The translations under genes and the position numbers were made by a program. Below are positions 53,214-62,263 of a stretch of 64,000 nucleotides of DNA, piece by piece. Within the stretch, counting starts at the first letter, position 1, and the number at the start of each line of letters is the position of its first letter. The stretch lies in contig NZ_JAUDUY010000007.1 of NCBI RefSeq assembly GCF_030380815.1, positions 44,229-108,228 on the forward strand, in the 5' to 3' direction. This stretch comes from Robiginitalea aurantiaca (lineage in GTDB: Bacteria > Bacteroidota > Bacteroidia > Flavobacteriales > Flavobacteriaceae). The notes under the pieces were generated by a model. That model made no database searches. It was not told the origin of the DNA and saw only the letters and a program-made list of their open reading frames with translations.

Positions 53214-53711
53214 TCAGGAATTGAAGCGGGATTGTACTTCCCGGGCTCCCTGGGTTACTTTATCCTGTAAGTTGCTTTTGTAGGCCTGTACCTTTTTGAG
53301 GATGTGTTCGTGCTGACTTCCCAGGATCTGGGCGGCGAGAATGCCTGCGTTTTTGGCTCCATTGAGCGCTACGGTAGCCACGGGAACACCTCCGGGCATT
53401 TGGAGAATCGACAACACGGAATCCCAGCCATCGATGGAATTACTGCTCTTTACAGGTACCCCGATAACGGGAAGGGGGGAATAGGCGGCGAGCATTCCGG
53501 GCAGATGGGCGGCGCCACCAGCACCCGCAATAATCACGGCGATACCTTCCTTGTGGGCTGATTTTCCAAAATCAGCCAGTTTGTCTGGTGTTCTGTGCGC
53601 AGAAACGATGTCCACGACGGTTTCTATATCAAATGATTTCAGGATGTCAATGGCCTCCTGCATGACGGGAAGATCACTGGTACTTCCCATTACCACGGCT
53701 ACTTTATTCAT
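53214..53711 (-). CDS. purE: 5-(carboxyamino)imidazole ribonucleotide mutase
   Basis: Purine biosynthesis step from N5-CAIR to CAIR. The 165-residue protein has MGSTSDLPVM, SAHRTPD, IAGAGGAAHLPGM and GVPVKSSNS, all class I PurE motifs. The start overlaps the purK stop by four bases (ATGA), so they are co-translated. Confidence 0.95.
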   Translation of the reverse strand: MNKVAVVMGSTSDLPVMQEAIDILKSFDIETVVDIVSAHRTPDKLADFGKSAHKEGIAVIIAGAGGAAHLPGMLAAYSPLPVIGVPVKSSNSIDGWDSVLSILQMPGGVPVATVALNGAKNAGILAAQILGSQHEHILKKVQAYKSNLQDKVTQGAREVQSRFNS

Positions 53712-54874
53712 GATATTTTGTGCTTTGATACAACTGCTATATTTTCTTTTACCAATTTGGCCCGGTCTCTGGCCATGTCGATATTCGGGTCCACTATGGT
53801 TACGTGCCCCATTTTCCGAAAAGGCCGAGTCTGTTTTTTACCGTAGATATGAGGGGTAACTCCGGGGAGCTTAAGAATGTCTTCCAACCCGCGATAATGT
53901 ACCTGACCTTCAAATCCTTCTGCGCCCACAAGGTTCACCATGACTGCGGAAACCTTGCTGTCTGTTCTGCCAAGTGGCAGTCCGAGGATCGCCCTGAGGT
54001 GTTGCTCGAATTGGTTTGTATAACTCCCTTCAATGCTGTAATGACCGCTATTGTGTGGTCTTGGGGCAACTTCGTTTACCAGAATGGTGTCCTCCCTGGT
54101 ACGAAACAGTTCCACGGCAAGTAAACCTACATGACCCAGCTTTTGAGAAACCATAAGCGCAACTTCCTGAGCCCTGAGCCCGACTTCTTCGGGTATTCTT
54201 GCGGGACATAGAACGTATTCCACCTGATTGGCTTCCGGGTGGAATTCCATTTCCACGACCGGATACGTCCGGGTTTCACCTTCGGAATTCCTTGCGACTA
54301 CAACCGCAAGCTCGTTTTCAAACGGAATCAATTCCTCTGCAATACACTCCACATTGGCCAGGGAAGTGAGGTCTTCCCTGTTGCGGACTATTTTTACCCC
54401 CTGTCCATCATATCCAAACCGGGCGCTCTTCCAGACAAAAGGAAAGGTGATGCCTCCATTCTCAACACTGTCCTGAATTTCACTCGTGTATGCAAACCTG
54501 CTGAAACCGGCTGTTGGAATGCCTGAATCCCGGTAGAATAATTTTTGCCGCCCCTTATTCTGTATGGTTTTCAGAGTTTCTGAAGAGGGATATACCCGGA
54601 CGCCCTTTTTCTCCAGGTCTTCCAGGGCCTCGACATTTACGTTTTCAATTTCTATGGTCAGCAGATCCAGATCCTTGGCAAAATCGAATACGGTTTGATA
54701 GTCCATCAGGTCCCCCTGGACAAATTCATTGCAGGCAAGTCTGGCCGGGGCCTCAGGAGAAGGGTCCAAAACCCGGGTTCGAATGTCCCATTTCCGCGTT
54801 TCGTAAAGCAGCATTTTACCAAGCTGCCCACCTCCCAGAATTCCTAGGGTAAAGTCGGTCGAAAAATATTCCAT
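53708..54874 (-). CDS. purK: 5-(carboxyamino)imidazole ribonucleotide synthase
   Basis: ATP-grasp enzyme making N5-CAIR from AIR, bicarbonate and ATP. 388 residues from ATG 54874: LGILGGGQLGKMLL, the ATP-grasp core FVWKSARFGYDGQGVKI and NEVAPRPHNSGH. The open frame extends to 54916, but this start aligns with the family. It is divergent from the HPRT-adenylate kinase gene. Confidence 0.95.
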   Translation of the reverse strand: MEYFSTDFTLGILGGGQLGKMLLYETRKWDIRTRVLDPSPEAPARLACNEFVQGDLMDYQTVFDFAKDLDLLTIEIENVNVEALEDLEKKGVRVYPSSETLKTIQNKGRQKLFYRDSGIPTAGFSRFAYTSEIQDSVENGGITFPFVWKSARFGYDGQGVKIVRNREDLTSLANVECIAEELIPFENELAVVVARNSEGETRTYPVVEMEFHPEANQVEYVLCPARIPEEVGLRAQEVALMVSQKLGHVGLLAVELFRTREDTILVNEVAPRPHNSGHYSIEGSYTNQFEQHLRAILGLPLGRTDSKVSAVMVNLVGAEGFEGQVHYRGLEDILKLPGVTPHIYGKKQTRPFRKMGHVTIVDPNIDMARDRAKLVKENIAVVSKHKIS

Positions 54875-54974
54875 AATACGGTGCCATAAGGGTTCTTTGG
54901 AGTATGGCTTACGCAAAAATACGGCTAAATCTCAGAAAGCACAGGCCCCCGTCCAAAAAGAAAAATCAAAACAC

Positions 54975-54982
54975 TATATTCG
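54975..54982 (+). promoter_or_regulatory. -7 box of the HPRT-adenylate kinase gene
   Basis: TATATTCG (one mismatch to TAnnTTTG), 14 bases before ATG 54997; it excludes the ATG at 54904. Confidence 0.55.
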
Positions 54983-54996
54983 CACTTCAAGTGACT

Positions 54997-56112
54997 ATGG
55001 AAAGATCGGTAAGCCTTTTAGGAAGGCGGTTTGAGCGCTTTTTACCTGAAGCTGAAATTCTTCAGGCCGTTCAGAATATAGCGGACCAAATTGCCAGGGA
55101 TTACAAGGATGAGGTTCCTGTTTTTGTAGGGGTTCTGAACGGGGCCTTTATGTTCGTTTCCGATTTCCTGAAGTGTTATCCTTATCCTTGTGAGGTCACC
55201 TTTGTCAAATTGGGTTCTTACAAGGGGCTCACTTCAACCGGGATCGTGGAAACCCTGCTCGACCTTCCGGACCACGTGGATGGAAAACATGTAATTATCC
55301 TGGAGGACATTGTAGATACAGGGAGGACCCTGCAGGAGCTCGTCCATATGTTTTCCAATAAAAATGTAAAGGACTTTCGGATTGCAACGCTCTTTTACAA
55401 ATCAGAGGTCTACAATGGAGAGTATCAGATCGATTATTTCGGGATGGAGATTCCGGATACCTTCATCGTCGGATACGGTTTGGATTACAAAGAACACGGT
55501 CGAAACCTCAGGGATGTCTATCACATAAATAAACCATTGATGATTAATTTAGTGCTATTTGGAAAACCCGGGGCTGGGAAAGGTACCCAGGCGGCTTTTC
55601 TTAAAGAGAAATACGGACTCATTCACATTTCCACAGGAGATGTATTCCGGTACAATATTAAAAACGATACACCTCTTGGAAAGCTTGCCAAGTCATATAT
55701 CGATAAGGGCGATTTGGTGCCCGATGAGGTGACCATTAAGATGTTGCAGGACGAGGTGGAAAAGGCCAGTGATGCACCAGGCTTTATTTTTGACGGCTTT
55801 CCGCGAACTACAGCTCAGGCCGATGCCCTCGATCAGTTTCTCAGTTCGAGAGATATGCAGATCGACGCCACGATCGCTTTGGAAGCCGATGATGAAATCC
55901 TTATACAGCGCTTGCTGGAGCGTGGCAAGGTCAGCGGAAGGTCCGATGACCAGGACGAATCCAAAATCCGAAATCGCTTCGAGGAATACAATCAGAAGAC
56001 AGCCCCCCTTAAATCTTTCTATCAGGACCAGGGGAAATTCCATAGTATCAATGGGGTAGGGGAGATCCATGAGATTATCGATCGCCTTGGACGGGTGATT
56101 GACGGACTCTGA
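54997..56112 (+). CDS. Hypoxanthine phosphoribosyltransferase - adenylate kinase fusion
   Basis: A 371-residue protein of two enzymes in one frame. Residues 1-180 are an HPRT: VGVLNGAFMFVSDF, the PRPP motif ILEDIVDTGRTL and FVGYGLDY-type VGYGLDYKEHGRNL. Residues 182-371 are a short adenylate kinase: INLVLFGKPGAGKGTQ (P loop), STGDVFRYN, GFPRTTAQ and ERGKVSGRSDD, without the long LID domain. The junction (HINKPLM) is short, and the Met182 codon could serve as a start for adenylate kinase alone. Combining base salvage to IMP with AMP phosphorylation in one chain is logical for purine balance; purEK next door fits. obg follows. Confidence 0.92.
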   Translation: MERSVSLLGRRFERFLPEAEILQAVQNIADQIARDYKDEVPVFVGVLNGAFMFVSDFLKCYPYPCEVTFVKLGSYKGLTSTGIVETLLDLPDHVDGKHVIILEDIVDTGRTLQELVHMFSNKNVKDFRIATLFYKSEVYNGEYQIDYFGMEIPDTFIVGYGLDYKEHGRNLRDVYHINKPLMINLVLFGKPGAGKGTQAAFLKEKYGLIHISTGDVFRYNIKNDTPLGKLAKSYIDKGDLVPDEVTIKMLQDEVEKASDAPGFIFDGFPRTTAQADALDQFLSSRDMQIDATIALEADDEILIQRLLERGKVSGRSDDQDESKIRNRFEEYNQKTAPLKSFYQDQGKFHSINGVGEIHEIIDRLGRVIDGL

Positions 56113-56145
56113 ATCCCTGAATAAAATTCAGTTTAAAGACAGATC

Positions 56146-57150
56146 ATGACCGAAGGTAACTTTGTCGATTATGTCAAAATCCATATTTCTTCTGGAAATG
56201 GGGGAGCGGGTTCTACGCATCTCAGACGTGAGAAATTCGTGGCCAAAGGGGGACCGGATGGTGGAGACGGAGGTCGCGGAGGACATGTAATCATTCGCGG
56301 TGACAAAAACCTTTGGACCCTGCTGAATTTTAAATTCAAAAGGCATTTTAATGCTGGACACGGGGGTCATGGGGGTAAGCAGCGCAGCACCGGGGCCGAT
56401 GGAGATGATGTGATCATAGATGTTCCCTTGGGCACCGTAGTACGCGATTCCGAATCCGGTAAAATCCTTTTTGAAATTACAGAGGACGGGCAGCAGGAGA
56501 TTCCGGCCCGCGGTGGTTTGGGCGGACGTGGCAACTGGCACTTCAAAAGTTCCACGAACCAAACACCCCGATATGCCCAGCCTGGTTTGCCGGGGGTGGA
56601 GGCAAATGTCACCCTTGAACTTAAGCTCCTTGCAGACGTCGGTTTGGTGGGCTTTCCAAATGCAGGTAAATCTACCCTGCTTTCGGTCCTGACCTCGGCA
56701 AAACCCAAGATTGCCGATTATGAATTCACAACGTTAAAACCCAATTTGGGGATTGTCAAATATCGCGATTTCCGCAGCTTTGTAATCGCCGATATTCCCG
56801 GTATCATCGAAGGGGCTGCTGAAGGCAAAGGGCTTGGCCATTATTTCCTGAGGCATATCGAGCGCAATGCCGTATTGCTTTTTATGGTGCCTGCAGACAG
56901 CAAGGATGTCTCGAAGGAATACAATATCCTCCTGAACGAGTTACGCAAATACAATCCTGAACTCATGGATAAGGAACGACTGCTCGCCATTTCCAAATCC
57001 GATATGCTCGATCAGGAGCTCATAGACGAAATGAGTCTCGTGCTTAAGGAAGAACTTCCTGGGGTTACCCCGGTATTTATCTCTTCCGTTTCAGGTTTGG
57101 GAATGACCGGACTTAAAGACCGGCTCTGGGAAATGTTGAATACCAAATGA
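56146..57150 (+). CDS. obg: Obg/CgtA GTPase
   Basis: A 334-residue ribosome-associated GTPase. The N-terminal Obg fold is glycine-rich ([30 protein letters not shown]); the G domain has GFPNAGKST (G1), the switch I Thr in FTTLKP, DIPG (G3) and KSDM (G4). No C-terminal OCT domain. It follows adk by 33 bases in the same orientation, a common order. Confidence 0.95.
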   Translation: MTEGNFVDYVKIHISSGNGGAGSTHLRREKFVAKGGPDGGDGGRGGHVIIRGDKNLWTLLNFKFKRHFNAGHGGHGGKQRSTGADGDDVIIDVPLGTVVRDSESGKILFEITEDGQQEIPARGGLGGRGNWHFKSSTNQTPRYAQPGLPGVEANVTLELKLLADVGLVGFPNAGKSTLLSVLTSAKPKIADYEFTTLKPNLGIVKYRDFRSFVIADIPGIIEGAAEGKGLGHYFLRHIERNAVLLFMVPADSKDVSKEYNILLNELRKYNPELMDKERLLAISKSDMLDQELIDEMSLVLKEELPGVTPVFISSVSGLGMTGLKDRLWEMLNTK

Positions 57151-57151
57151 T

Positions 57152-57937
57152 TTAATAGGAGCGGAGAAGTCCGCCATCCAGGGGTATCGCAGCCCCATTG
57201 AGATAAGCCGCTTTATCCGATGCCAGGAAGGCCGCCAGATACCCGTATTCTTCGGGCCGGCCGAGGCGCCTGGCAGGGACCTGCCCGATCAGTTTCGCCC
57301 TAACCTCCTCAGGTGAAACACCCATAGTTTCCGCTTTTTTATCGTTGAGCTGCTGCAGGCGTTCGGTGTTGAAATACCCCGTCAGTACTGAGTTAACGGT
57401 AATTCCAAAAGGCCCTACATCGCCGGCCAGGGTTTTTGCCCAGCTTACCAGTCCCGAACGGATACTGTTGGAGAGGGCCAGATAGTTTAAGGGTTCCCGA
57501 ACTGAAACTGAAGCGATATTTATAATCCGCCCCCAGCCCTGTTTTTGCATATGGGGAAGGGCTTTTAATGTTGTAAATACAGCGGTCTTAAAAAGCAGGT
57601 CAAATGCCTGCTGATAGTCCTCAATCGTCATTTCCAGACTCGTGCCTGCCGGCGGTCCCTGGGTATTGTTAATGAGGATGTCCATGGGGTTTTCCTCCAG
57701 AAACCCTTCGATAAGTGTCTGGTACCCGGCCAGGTCGGTGTAGTCCGCCACCAAATACTGATGAACTCTTCCTGTACTTTGCTGAAGTTCATCGCTAAGT
57801 TCTTTCAAAAGGGTCTCACTCCGTGCTACCAATGTAACGCTGGCGCCACTGGCTGCCAACTGAAGGGCTATTGCCCTCCCAATACCCTTGCTGCTTCCTC
57901 CAACCAGGGCTTGCTTTCCTTCTAATGATACGTGCAT
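57152..57937 (-). CDS. SDR-family protein lacking the catalytic Tyr and Lys
   Basis: A 261-residue protein with the SDR Rossmann fold: VGGSSKGIGRAIALQL, ARS for NADP choice, and NNTQG in place of the NNAG motif. After the catalytic Ser (INIASVSV), where YxxxK is expected, it reads LSNSI (Leu155, Ile159), so the proton relay is gone. A subclass of SDR-like proteins shares this; whether they are enzymes is unclear. A cupin gene lies just upstream on the same strand (11 bases), so both are probably co-transcribed. Confidence 0.85.
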   Translation of the reverse strand: MHVSLEGKQALVGGSSKGIGRAIALQLAASGASVTLVARSETLLKELSDELQQSTGRVHQYLVADYTDLAGYQTLIEGFLEENPMDILINNTQGPPAGTSLEMTIEDYQQAFDLLFKTAVFTTLKALPHMQKQGWGRIINIASVSVREPLNYLALSNSIRSGLVSWAKTLAGDVGPFGITVNSVLTGYFNTERLQQLNDKKAETMGVSPEEVRAKLIGQVPARRLGRPEEYGYLAAFLASDKAAYLNGAAIPLDGGLLRSY

Positions 57938-57948
57938 TTTAAACGATT

Positions 57949-58266
57949 TTATCGGTATTCTTCCCGAACCGGGCTAAAAACATCCATAAGCCGGCACGCT
58001 TCCAGCGCCTTACCGCTATGGGGGACATTGGCTGGGATAAGGACGATGTCCCCAGGGGTGTATTCCCTGGTCACACCGTTCAGTGTAAATTCGAATCGTC
58101 CTTCGATAACATGCATGATCTGTTCATTTTTATGATGGTGTTCAGGTACTTCAGAACCTGAATCCACCTCCCAGAAAACCAGGCTCATTTCGGCCCCATG
58201 CACCAGTTTGCCCCGGAACCCGGGAATAATTTCCCGAGCGGGAATCGTATTGAGGGAATAATCCAT
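57949..58266 (-). CDS. Cupin-domain protein
   Basis: A 105-residue single-domain cupin with motif 1 EVPEHHHKNEQIMHVIEGRFEF (two His and one Glu metal ligands) and motif 2 PGDIVLIPANVPHSG (His). It could be a dioxygenase-like or sugar-binding protein. Operon with the SDR-like gene suggests a joint small-molecule step. Confidence 0.85.
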   Translation of the reverse strand: MDYSLNTIPAREIIPGFRGKLVHGAEMSLVFWEVDSGSEVPEHHHKNEQIMHVIEGRFEFTLNGVTREYTPGDIVLIPANVPHSGKALEACRLMDVFSPVREEYR

Positions 58267-58344
58267 AGGTGTAATTTTATCTGTAGTCTAAGGTACTGGA
58301 AACTTCTCAAATGGGAGACGCTGGTTTTGGGGTTTCAGGATGTG

Positions 58345-58352
58345 TATCTTTG
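58345..58352 (+). promoter_or_regulatory. mpl -7 box
   Basis: TATCTTTG, a perfect TAnnTTTG, 15 bases before ATG 58367; the upstream ATG at 58340 is excluded. Confidence 0.65.
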
Positions 58353-58366
58353 ACTTTATTTTTCAT

Positions 58367-59722
58367 ATGCGACTACATTTTATTGCGATCGGAGGAAGTG
58401 CGATGCACAACCTCGCCCTGGCACTTCACGATAAAGGCTACCAAATCACCGGGAGTGACGATGTTATTTTTGAACCGTCAAAATCCCGTCTGAACACTGC
58501 AGGTCTGTTGCCCGATTCTGAGGGCTGGTTTCCCGAAAAGATTCGCCCCGAGCTGGATGCTGTGATTCTGGGAATGCATGCCAAGGGAGATAACCCCGAA
58601 TTGGCGCGGGCACGGGAATTAAATCTTCCGGTGTATTCCTACCCCGAATTCATCTATGAACAGGCAAAAGAAAAGACCCGGGTAGTTATTGGAGGAAGTC
58701 ACGGAAAGACGACCATTACATCAATGATCCTCCATGTGATGAATTACTGGAATCGGGACGTGGATTTCATGGTTGGTGCACAACTCGAAGGTTTTGACCG
58801 GATGGTAAAGCTTACGGAAACCAACGATTTCATCGTCCTGGAAGGAGACGAATACCTTTCTTCTGCTTTGGATCCGAGACCAAAATTCCATCTCTACAGG
58901 CCGAATATCGCCCTTCTGAGTGGTATCGCCTGGGATCATATCAATGTCTTTAAGACTTTTGAGGCCTATACCGATCAATTCCAGATATTTCTGGACACCA
59001 TTATCCCTGGAGGCAGCATTACGTATAATTCTGAGGATGAGGTACTTGAAAAAATGATTTCTGAATTGGATGCCCCAATCCGCAAATTTCCCTATAAAAC
59101 ACCCGAATACCGCCTTGCTGATGGGATAACGCTTCTGGAAACCCCGGAGGGGGAATTGCCATTGCAGGTATTTGGCCGCCATAACCTGAGCAATATGGCC
59201 GGAGCCAAATGGATATGTCAGCAAATGGGGGTGGACGAGATTGATTTTTATGAGGCTATGAGTAGTTTCAGGGGCGCCTCGAGGCGTCTGGAACTCCTCG
59301 CCCGGGGCGGAGGAAATTTTGTCTTTAAAGACTTCGCTCATGCACCGAGTAAAGTAAGCGCGGCCACGGCAGCGGTTCGGGAGCAATTTCCGGATCACAA
59401 ACTTGTGGCCTGTCTGGAACTCCACACCTACAGTAGCCTGAACAGCGCCTTTATAACACAATACAGGGACAGTCTTAAGGGGGCAGATGAGGCCATCGTC
59501 TTTTATGTTCCGGAATCTCTGGCGGTCAAAGGCCTGGAGCCAATTGAGCCAGATGATATTAAAGAGGCATTTGGGCGGGATACACTTCAGGTCTTTACCC
59601 GGGCAAATCAATTGGAAGCACATTTAAACGCGGTTTCCCTGGATTCCACGGTCTTACTCTTGATGAGTAGCGGGAATTACGGAGGGCTGGATCTGGAAAA
59701 ACTGCTTTCCCGAATCGGGTAA
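58367..59722 (+). CDS. mpl: UDP-N-acetylmuramate:L-alanyl-gamma-D-glutamyl-meso-diaminopimelate ligase (murein recycling)
   Basis: A 451-residue Mur-type ligase. It begins RLHFIAIGGSAMHNLALAL, like MurC/Mpl, has the ATP loop GGSHGKTTITSMI and ends ... VFGRHNLSNMAGAKWICQQM and FKDFAHAPSKV. The sequence GSAMHNLALAL, in place of the MurC GIGGIGMS, points to Mpl. It reuses tripeptides from recycled peptidoglycan. Its end is nine bases from a convergent DUF1569 gene. Confidence 0.9.
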   Translation: MRLHFIAIGGSAMHNLALALHDKGYQITGSDDVIFEPSKSRLNTAGLLPDSEGWFPEKIRPELDAVILGMHAKGDNPELARARELNLPVYSYPEFIYEQAKEKTRVVIGGSHGKTTITSMILHVMNYWNRDVDFMVGAQLEGFDRMVKLTETNDFIVLEGDEYLSSALDPRPKFHLYRPNIALLSGIAWDHINVFKTFEAYTDQFQIFLDTIIPGGSITYNSEDEVLEKMISELDAPIRKFPYKTPEYRLADGITLLETPEGELPLQVFGRHNLSNMAGAKWICQQMGVDEIDFYEAMSSFRGASRRLELLARGGGNFVFKDFAHAPSKVSAATAAVREQFPDHKLVACLELHTYSSLNSAFITQYRDSLKGADEAIVFYVPESLAVKGLEPIEPDDIKEAFGRDTLQVFTRANQLEAHLNAVSLDSTVLLLMSSGNYGGLDLEKLLSRIG

Positions 59723-59730
59723 CCCCGGTA

Positions 59731-60174
59731 TTAAACCCCGAATTGCGAGAGGTGGTGGTCCAGATGTTTATACTGCATTTGTCCCCATTGTTGAGGGGTA
59801 AATGCCCCAAACAAGGGATGGGGATTCCATTCTTTTCGATCTTTCAGGGAGTGGAATTCCTTGACAAGATTTCTCAGTTCCGGCAATTCCGCATTGAGTT
59901 CTTTGGGCGATTCTGCTTTCGCAAGTGGGGAGGTTGGCAGGTTTTTACGCCAGGGTTTATCACTGTACATGCTTTTTTTGAATAGCAGTTTGATCAGGGG
60001 ATTGGGTTTCTTCTTGGACAGCTTGTTTTTTATTCCTAATCTCAGTGGGACCTGGCAATGCCAAGCCATCTGGCCAACACTCATCTTACCCCACAAGGGG
60101 GTCATGCCTTCCTCAAGTTTATCTAGGCGGTCCAGGATTTGAGTATAGGCTGCGGTGTCAAAAAGGGATTCCAT
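59731..60174 (-). CDS. DUF1569 (DinB-like) protein
   Basis: A 147-residue four-helix protein with MAWHCQVPL and, near the C-terminus, MQYKHLDHHLSQFGV, giving the His ligands of DinB-like folds in this family. Function unknown; possibly thiol or metal related. Divergent from radC. Confidence 0.83.
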   Translation of the reverse strand: MESLFDTAAYTQILDRLDKLEEGMTPLWGKMSVGQMAWHCQVPLRLGIKNKLSKKKPNPLIKLLFKKSMYSDKPWRKNLPTSPLAKAESPKELNAELPELRNLVKEFHSLKDRKEWNPHPLFGAFTPQQWGQMQYKHLDHHLSQFGV

Positions 60175-60257
60175 AATTTGGCGATTTCCAATAAAAATAA
60201 GGTTTCAGCAGTAGTCCCGCTGGAAAATTGCATGGAATTTTCGTATCTAAATGACAT

Positions 60258-60956
60258 ATGACGCCCAGAACAATGCCAAAATCGATTAAAAGCTGGAATG
60301 CTTCCGAACGGCCCAGAGAGCGTCTGCTTCAAAAAGGGGCGGTAAGTCTTTCCAATGCAGAACTGCTGGCCATCCTGTTGGGTTCCGGTTCAAAAAAGGA
60401 AGATGCGCTTTCTCTGGCAAGGCGCATTCTGGGAGTGGCAGCTGAGCCCCTGAAGGCAATAGGCCGAATGTCGGCTGAGCAGCTGATGACCTATAAAGGA
60501 ATAGGTCCCGGGAAAGCCGTCACCCTTGTCGCAGCTCTGGAACTCGCACGAAGGTATACCCAGAATCCGGTGACAGCAACCCGGGTCATTCGGCAGAGCG
60601 GTGACGCTTTTGCGCAGTTAGAACCGCTTTTTTCGGATTTGGCACATGAAGAATTCTGGGTCCTGTATCTCAATAATGCGAACCGGGTCCAATTTCGCTT
60701 TCAGGTCAGCAAAGGAGGATTGACCAGTACCCTTGTGGATGTACGGATCATTCTCAGGAAAGCCCTTGAAATCGGCGCGGTGGGGCTTATTTTGGCGCAT
60801 AACCATCCTTCCGGCAACCTGCTTCCGAGCAAGGCGGATATCAGTATTACCCGGAAGACAGAGAAGGCAGCTGCCCTTATGGATATCAAGCTCCTCGATC
60901 ATTTAATTGTTCATGGCTCAGAATATTATAGTTTTGCGGATGAACAACGCTTATAA
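60258..60956 (+). CDS. radC: RadC-family JAB-domain protein
   Basis: A 232-residue protein with N-terminal helix-hairpin-helix (LMTYKGIGPGKAVTLVAALELARR) and C-terminal JAB/MPN metallo-domain (HNHPSGNLLPSKADI). Annotated as a DNA repair protein in many genomes, but the biochemical role is unsettled. It is followed 11 bases later by a polysaccharide deacetylase-like gene. Confidence 0.92.
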   Translation: MTPRTMPKSIKSWNASERPRERLLQKGAVSLSNAELLAILLGSGSKKEDALSLARRILGVAAEPLKAIGRMSAEQLMTYKGIGPGKAVTLVAALELARRYTQNPVTATRVIRQSGDAFAQLEPLFSDLAHEEFWVLYLNNANRVQFRFQVSKGGLTSTLVDVRIILRKALEIGAVGLILAHNHPSGNLLPSKADISITRKTEKAAALMDIKLLDHLIVHGSEYYSFADEQRL

Positions 60957-60967
60957 CACATTTTGAG

Positions 60968-62263
60968 GTGCTGCTGATCTATACCCATAAAATTACACCC
61001 AGGGTTACCTATATAACCCGGCAAATATTTTCCCATATCCTCGGGGTGGAGATTGGGTATACCACACAGGTCGAGGACTTTATCAAGCATAAGGGACCGA
61101 AAATCACCTATACCCGTCAACCCCTTCAGAATGAGTTTTTTATTCAGAGTTCTGATTTGCTCTTTCAAAAAGGGATTGAAGAAATTGACATCCAATTGGA
61201 GGCCTGGGATGAGTTGCCCTGTTTCTTTTCCAGTGGTCCCAGGAGTACTATTCCATTCGATATCCTTGCGGCGTCTTTTTACCTGTTGAGCCGGTACGAA
61301 GAGTACCTGCCTCATGTGCGCGACCAGCATGGGCGTTTTCCACCCTCGGAAAGCCTGGCCTTTCAAAAGAATTTCCTGAGATTGCCTCTGGTCGATCTCT
61401 GGGCCAATAAGCTGCTCGAGAAGCTCAGGGAGCGTTTTCCTGAAATCCTAACGGATCGGAAGCCGTATCGATTCACCCCCATCATTGATGTGACCACTTC
61501 CCACTGTTATGCGCATCGGGGGGTTTTCCGGGGTATGGCCGGATTGCTTCTGGATGTATCCCGATTGAAATTAAAAAGAATCTGGGAACGACTCAGGGTA
61601 TCGGTAAATCCAGCCCTTGACCCTTACGATAATTTTGACCGCCTCCTTGCCCTGGATCAGGAGTACGGAGCGCGTACCATGTTCTTTTTTCAGTTTGCGG
61701 AGTATTCCACGTACGATAAGAACGTTTCCCCCAACAACAACGCATTCAAATATCTGATTAAATCGGTGGCGGACTATTGCACCGTTTCTTTGGGTGTTTC
61801 TTATGCCGCAGCTGAGGAACCCGATACCTTGAGAGATGAGAAACGACGCTTGTCCGATGTTATTCACCGTCCCGTGAATTACGCCAGGATGCGCTACAAT
61901 CGCGTTGAGGTTCCAAATACATACAGGAGCCTTGTGGATGCGGAGTTCAGCCGGGATTATTCCCTGGGCTACACCCACGAGATCGGTTTTAGAGCGAGTA
62001 CCTGTTTCCCATTCTTTTTCTATGATATTTCATTGGAAGCCCAGCAACCCATAAAGATTTATCCCTTTGCTTTCCACGATTATGCCCTGACCCGGTATTC
62101 CTCTGTACAAGAGATCTTAAAAGATCTGGATACCTTATTCGAAAAGGTGAAATCTGTAAATGGACGGATGATCGCAGTTTTTTCAAATGAATTATTGGGA
62201 GGAGATCAGCCCATAGATTGGCTTAAGCTTTACGAAAAGGTTTTAAAACGATTTCATGCTTAA
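60968..62263 (+). CDS. Polysaccharide deacetylase-like protein
   Basis: A 431-residue protein starting at GTG 60968 (VLLIYTHKITPRVTYI), which matches the usual start of this flavobacterial family. The N-terminal half is a uncharacterised alpha/beta domain; the C-terminal half (about 155-431) resembles the NodB-type deacetylase fold (FTPIIDVTTSHCYAH), but the motif is TTSH rather than the classical TFDD, so metal binding is in doubt. The next gene overlaps its end by eight bases. Confidence 0.7.
   Translation: MLLIYTHKITPRVTYITRQIFSHILGVEIGYTTQVEDFIKHKGPKITYTRQPLQNEFFIQSSDLLFQKGIEEIDIQLEAWDELPCFFSSGPRSTIPFDILAASFYLLSRYEEYLPHVRDQHGRFPPSESLAFQKNFLRLPLVDLWANKLLEKLRERFPEILTDRKPYRFTPIIDVTTSHCYAHRGVFRGMAGLLLDVSRLKLKRIWERLRVSVNPALDPYDNFDRLLALDQEYGARTMFFFQFAEYSTYDKNVSPNNNAFKYLIKSVADYCTVSLGVSYAAAEEPDTLRDEKRRLSDVIHRPVNYARMRYNRVEVPNTYRSLVDAEFSRDYSLGYTHEIGFRASTCFPFFFYDISLEAQQPIKIYPFAFHDYALTRYSSVQEILKDLDTLFEKVKSVNGRMIAVFSNELLGGDQPIDWLKLYEKVLKRFHA

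Noticed and set aside
58721..59623. 300-codon antisense frame in mpl
   Set aside because: It is a shadow of the mpl reading frame, whose motifs are complete.
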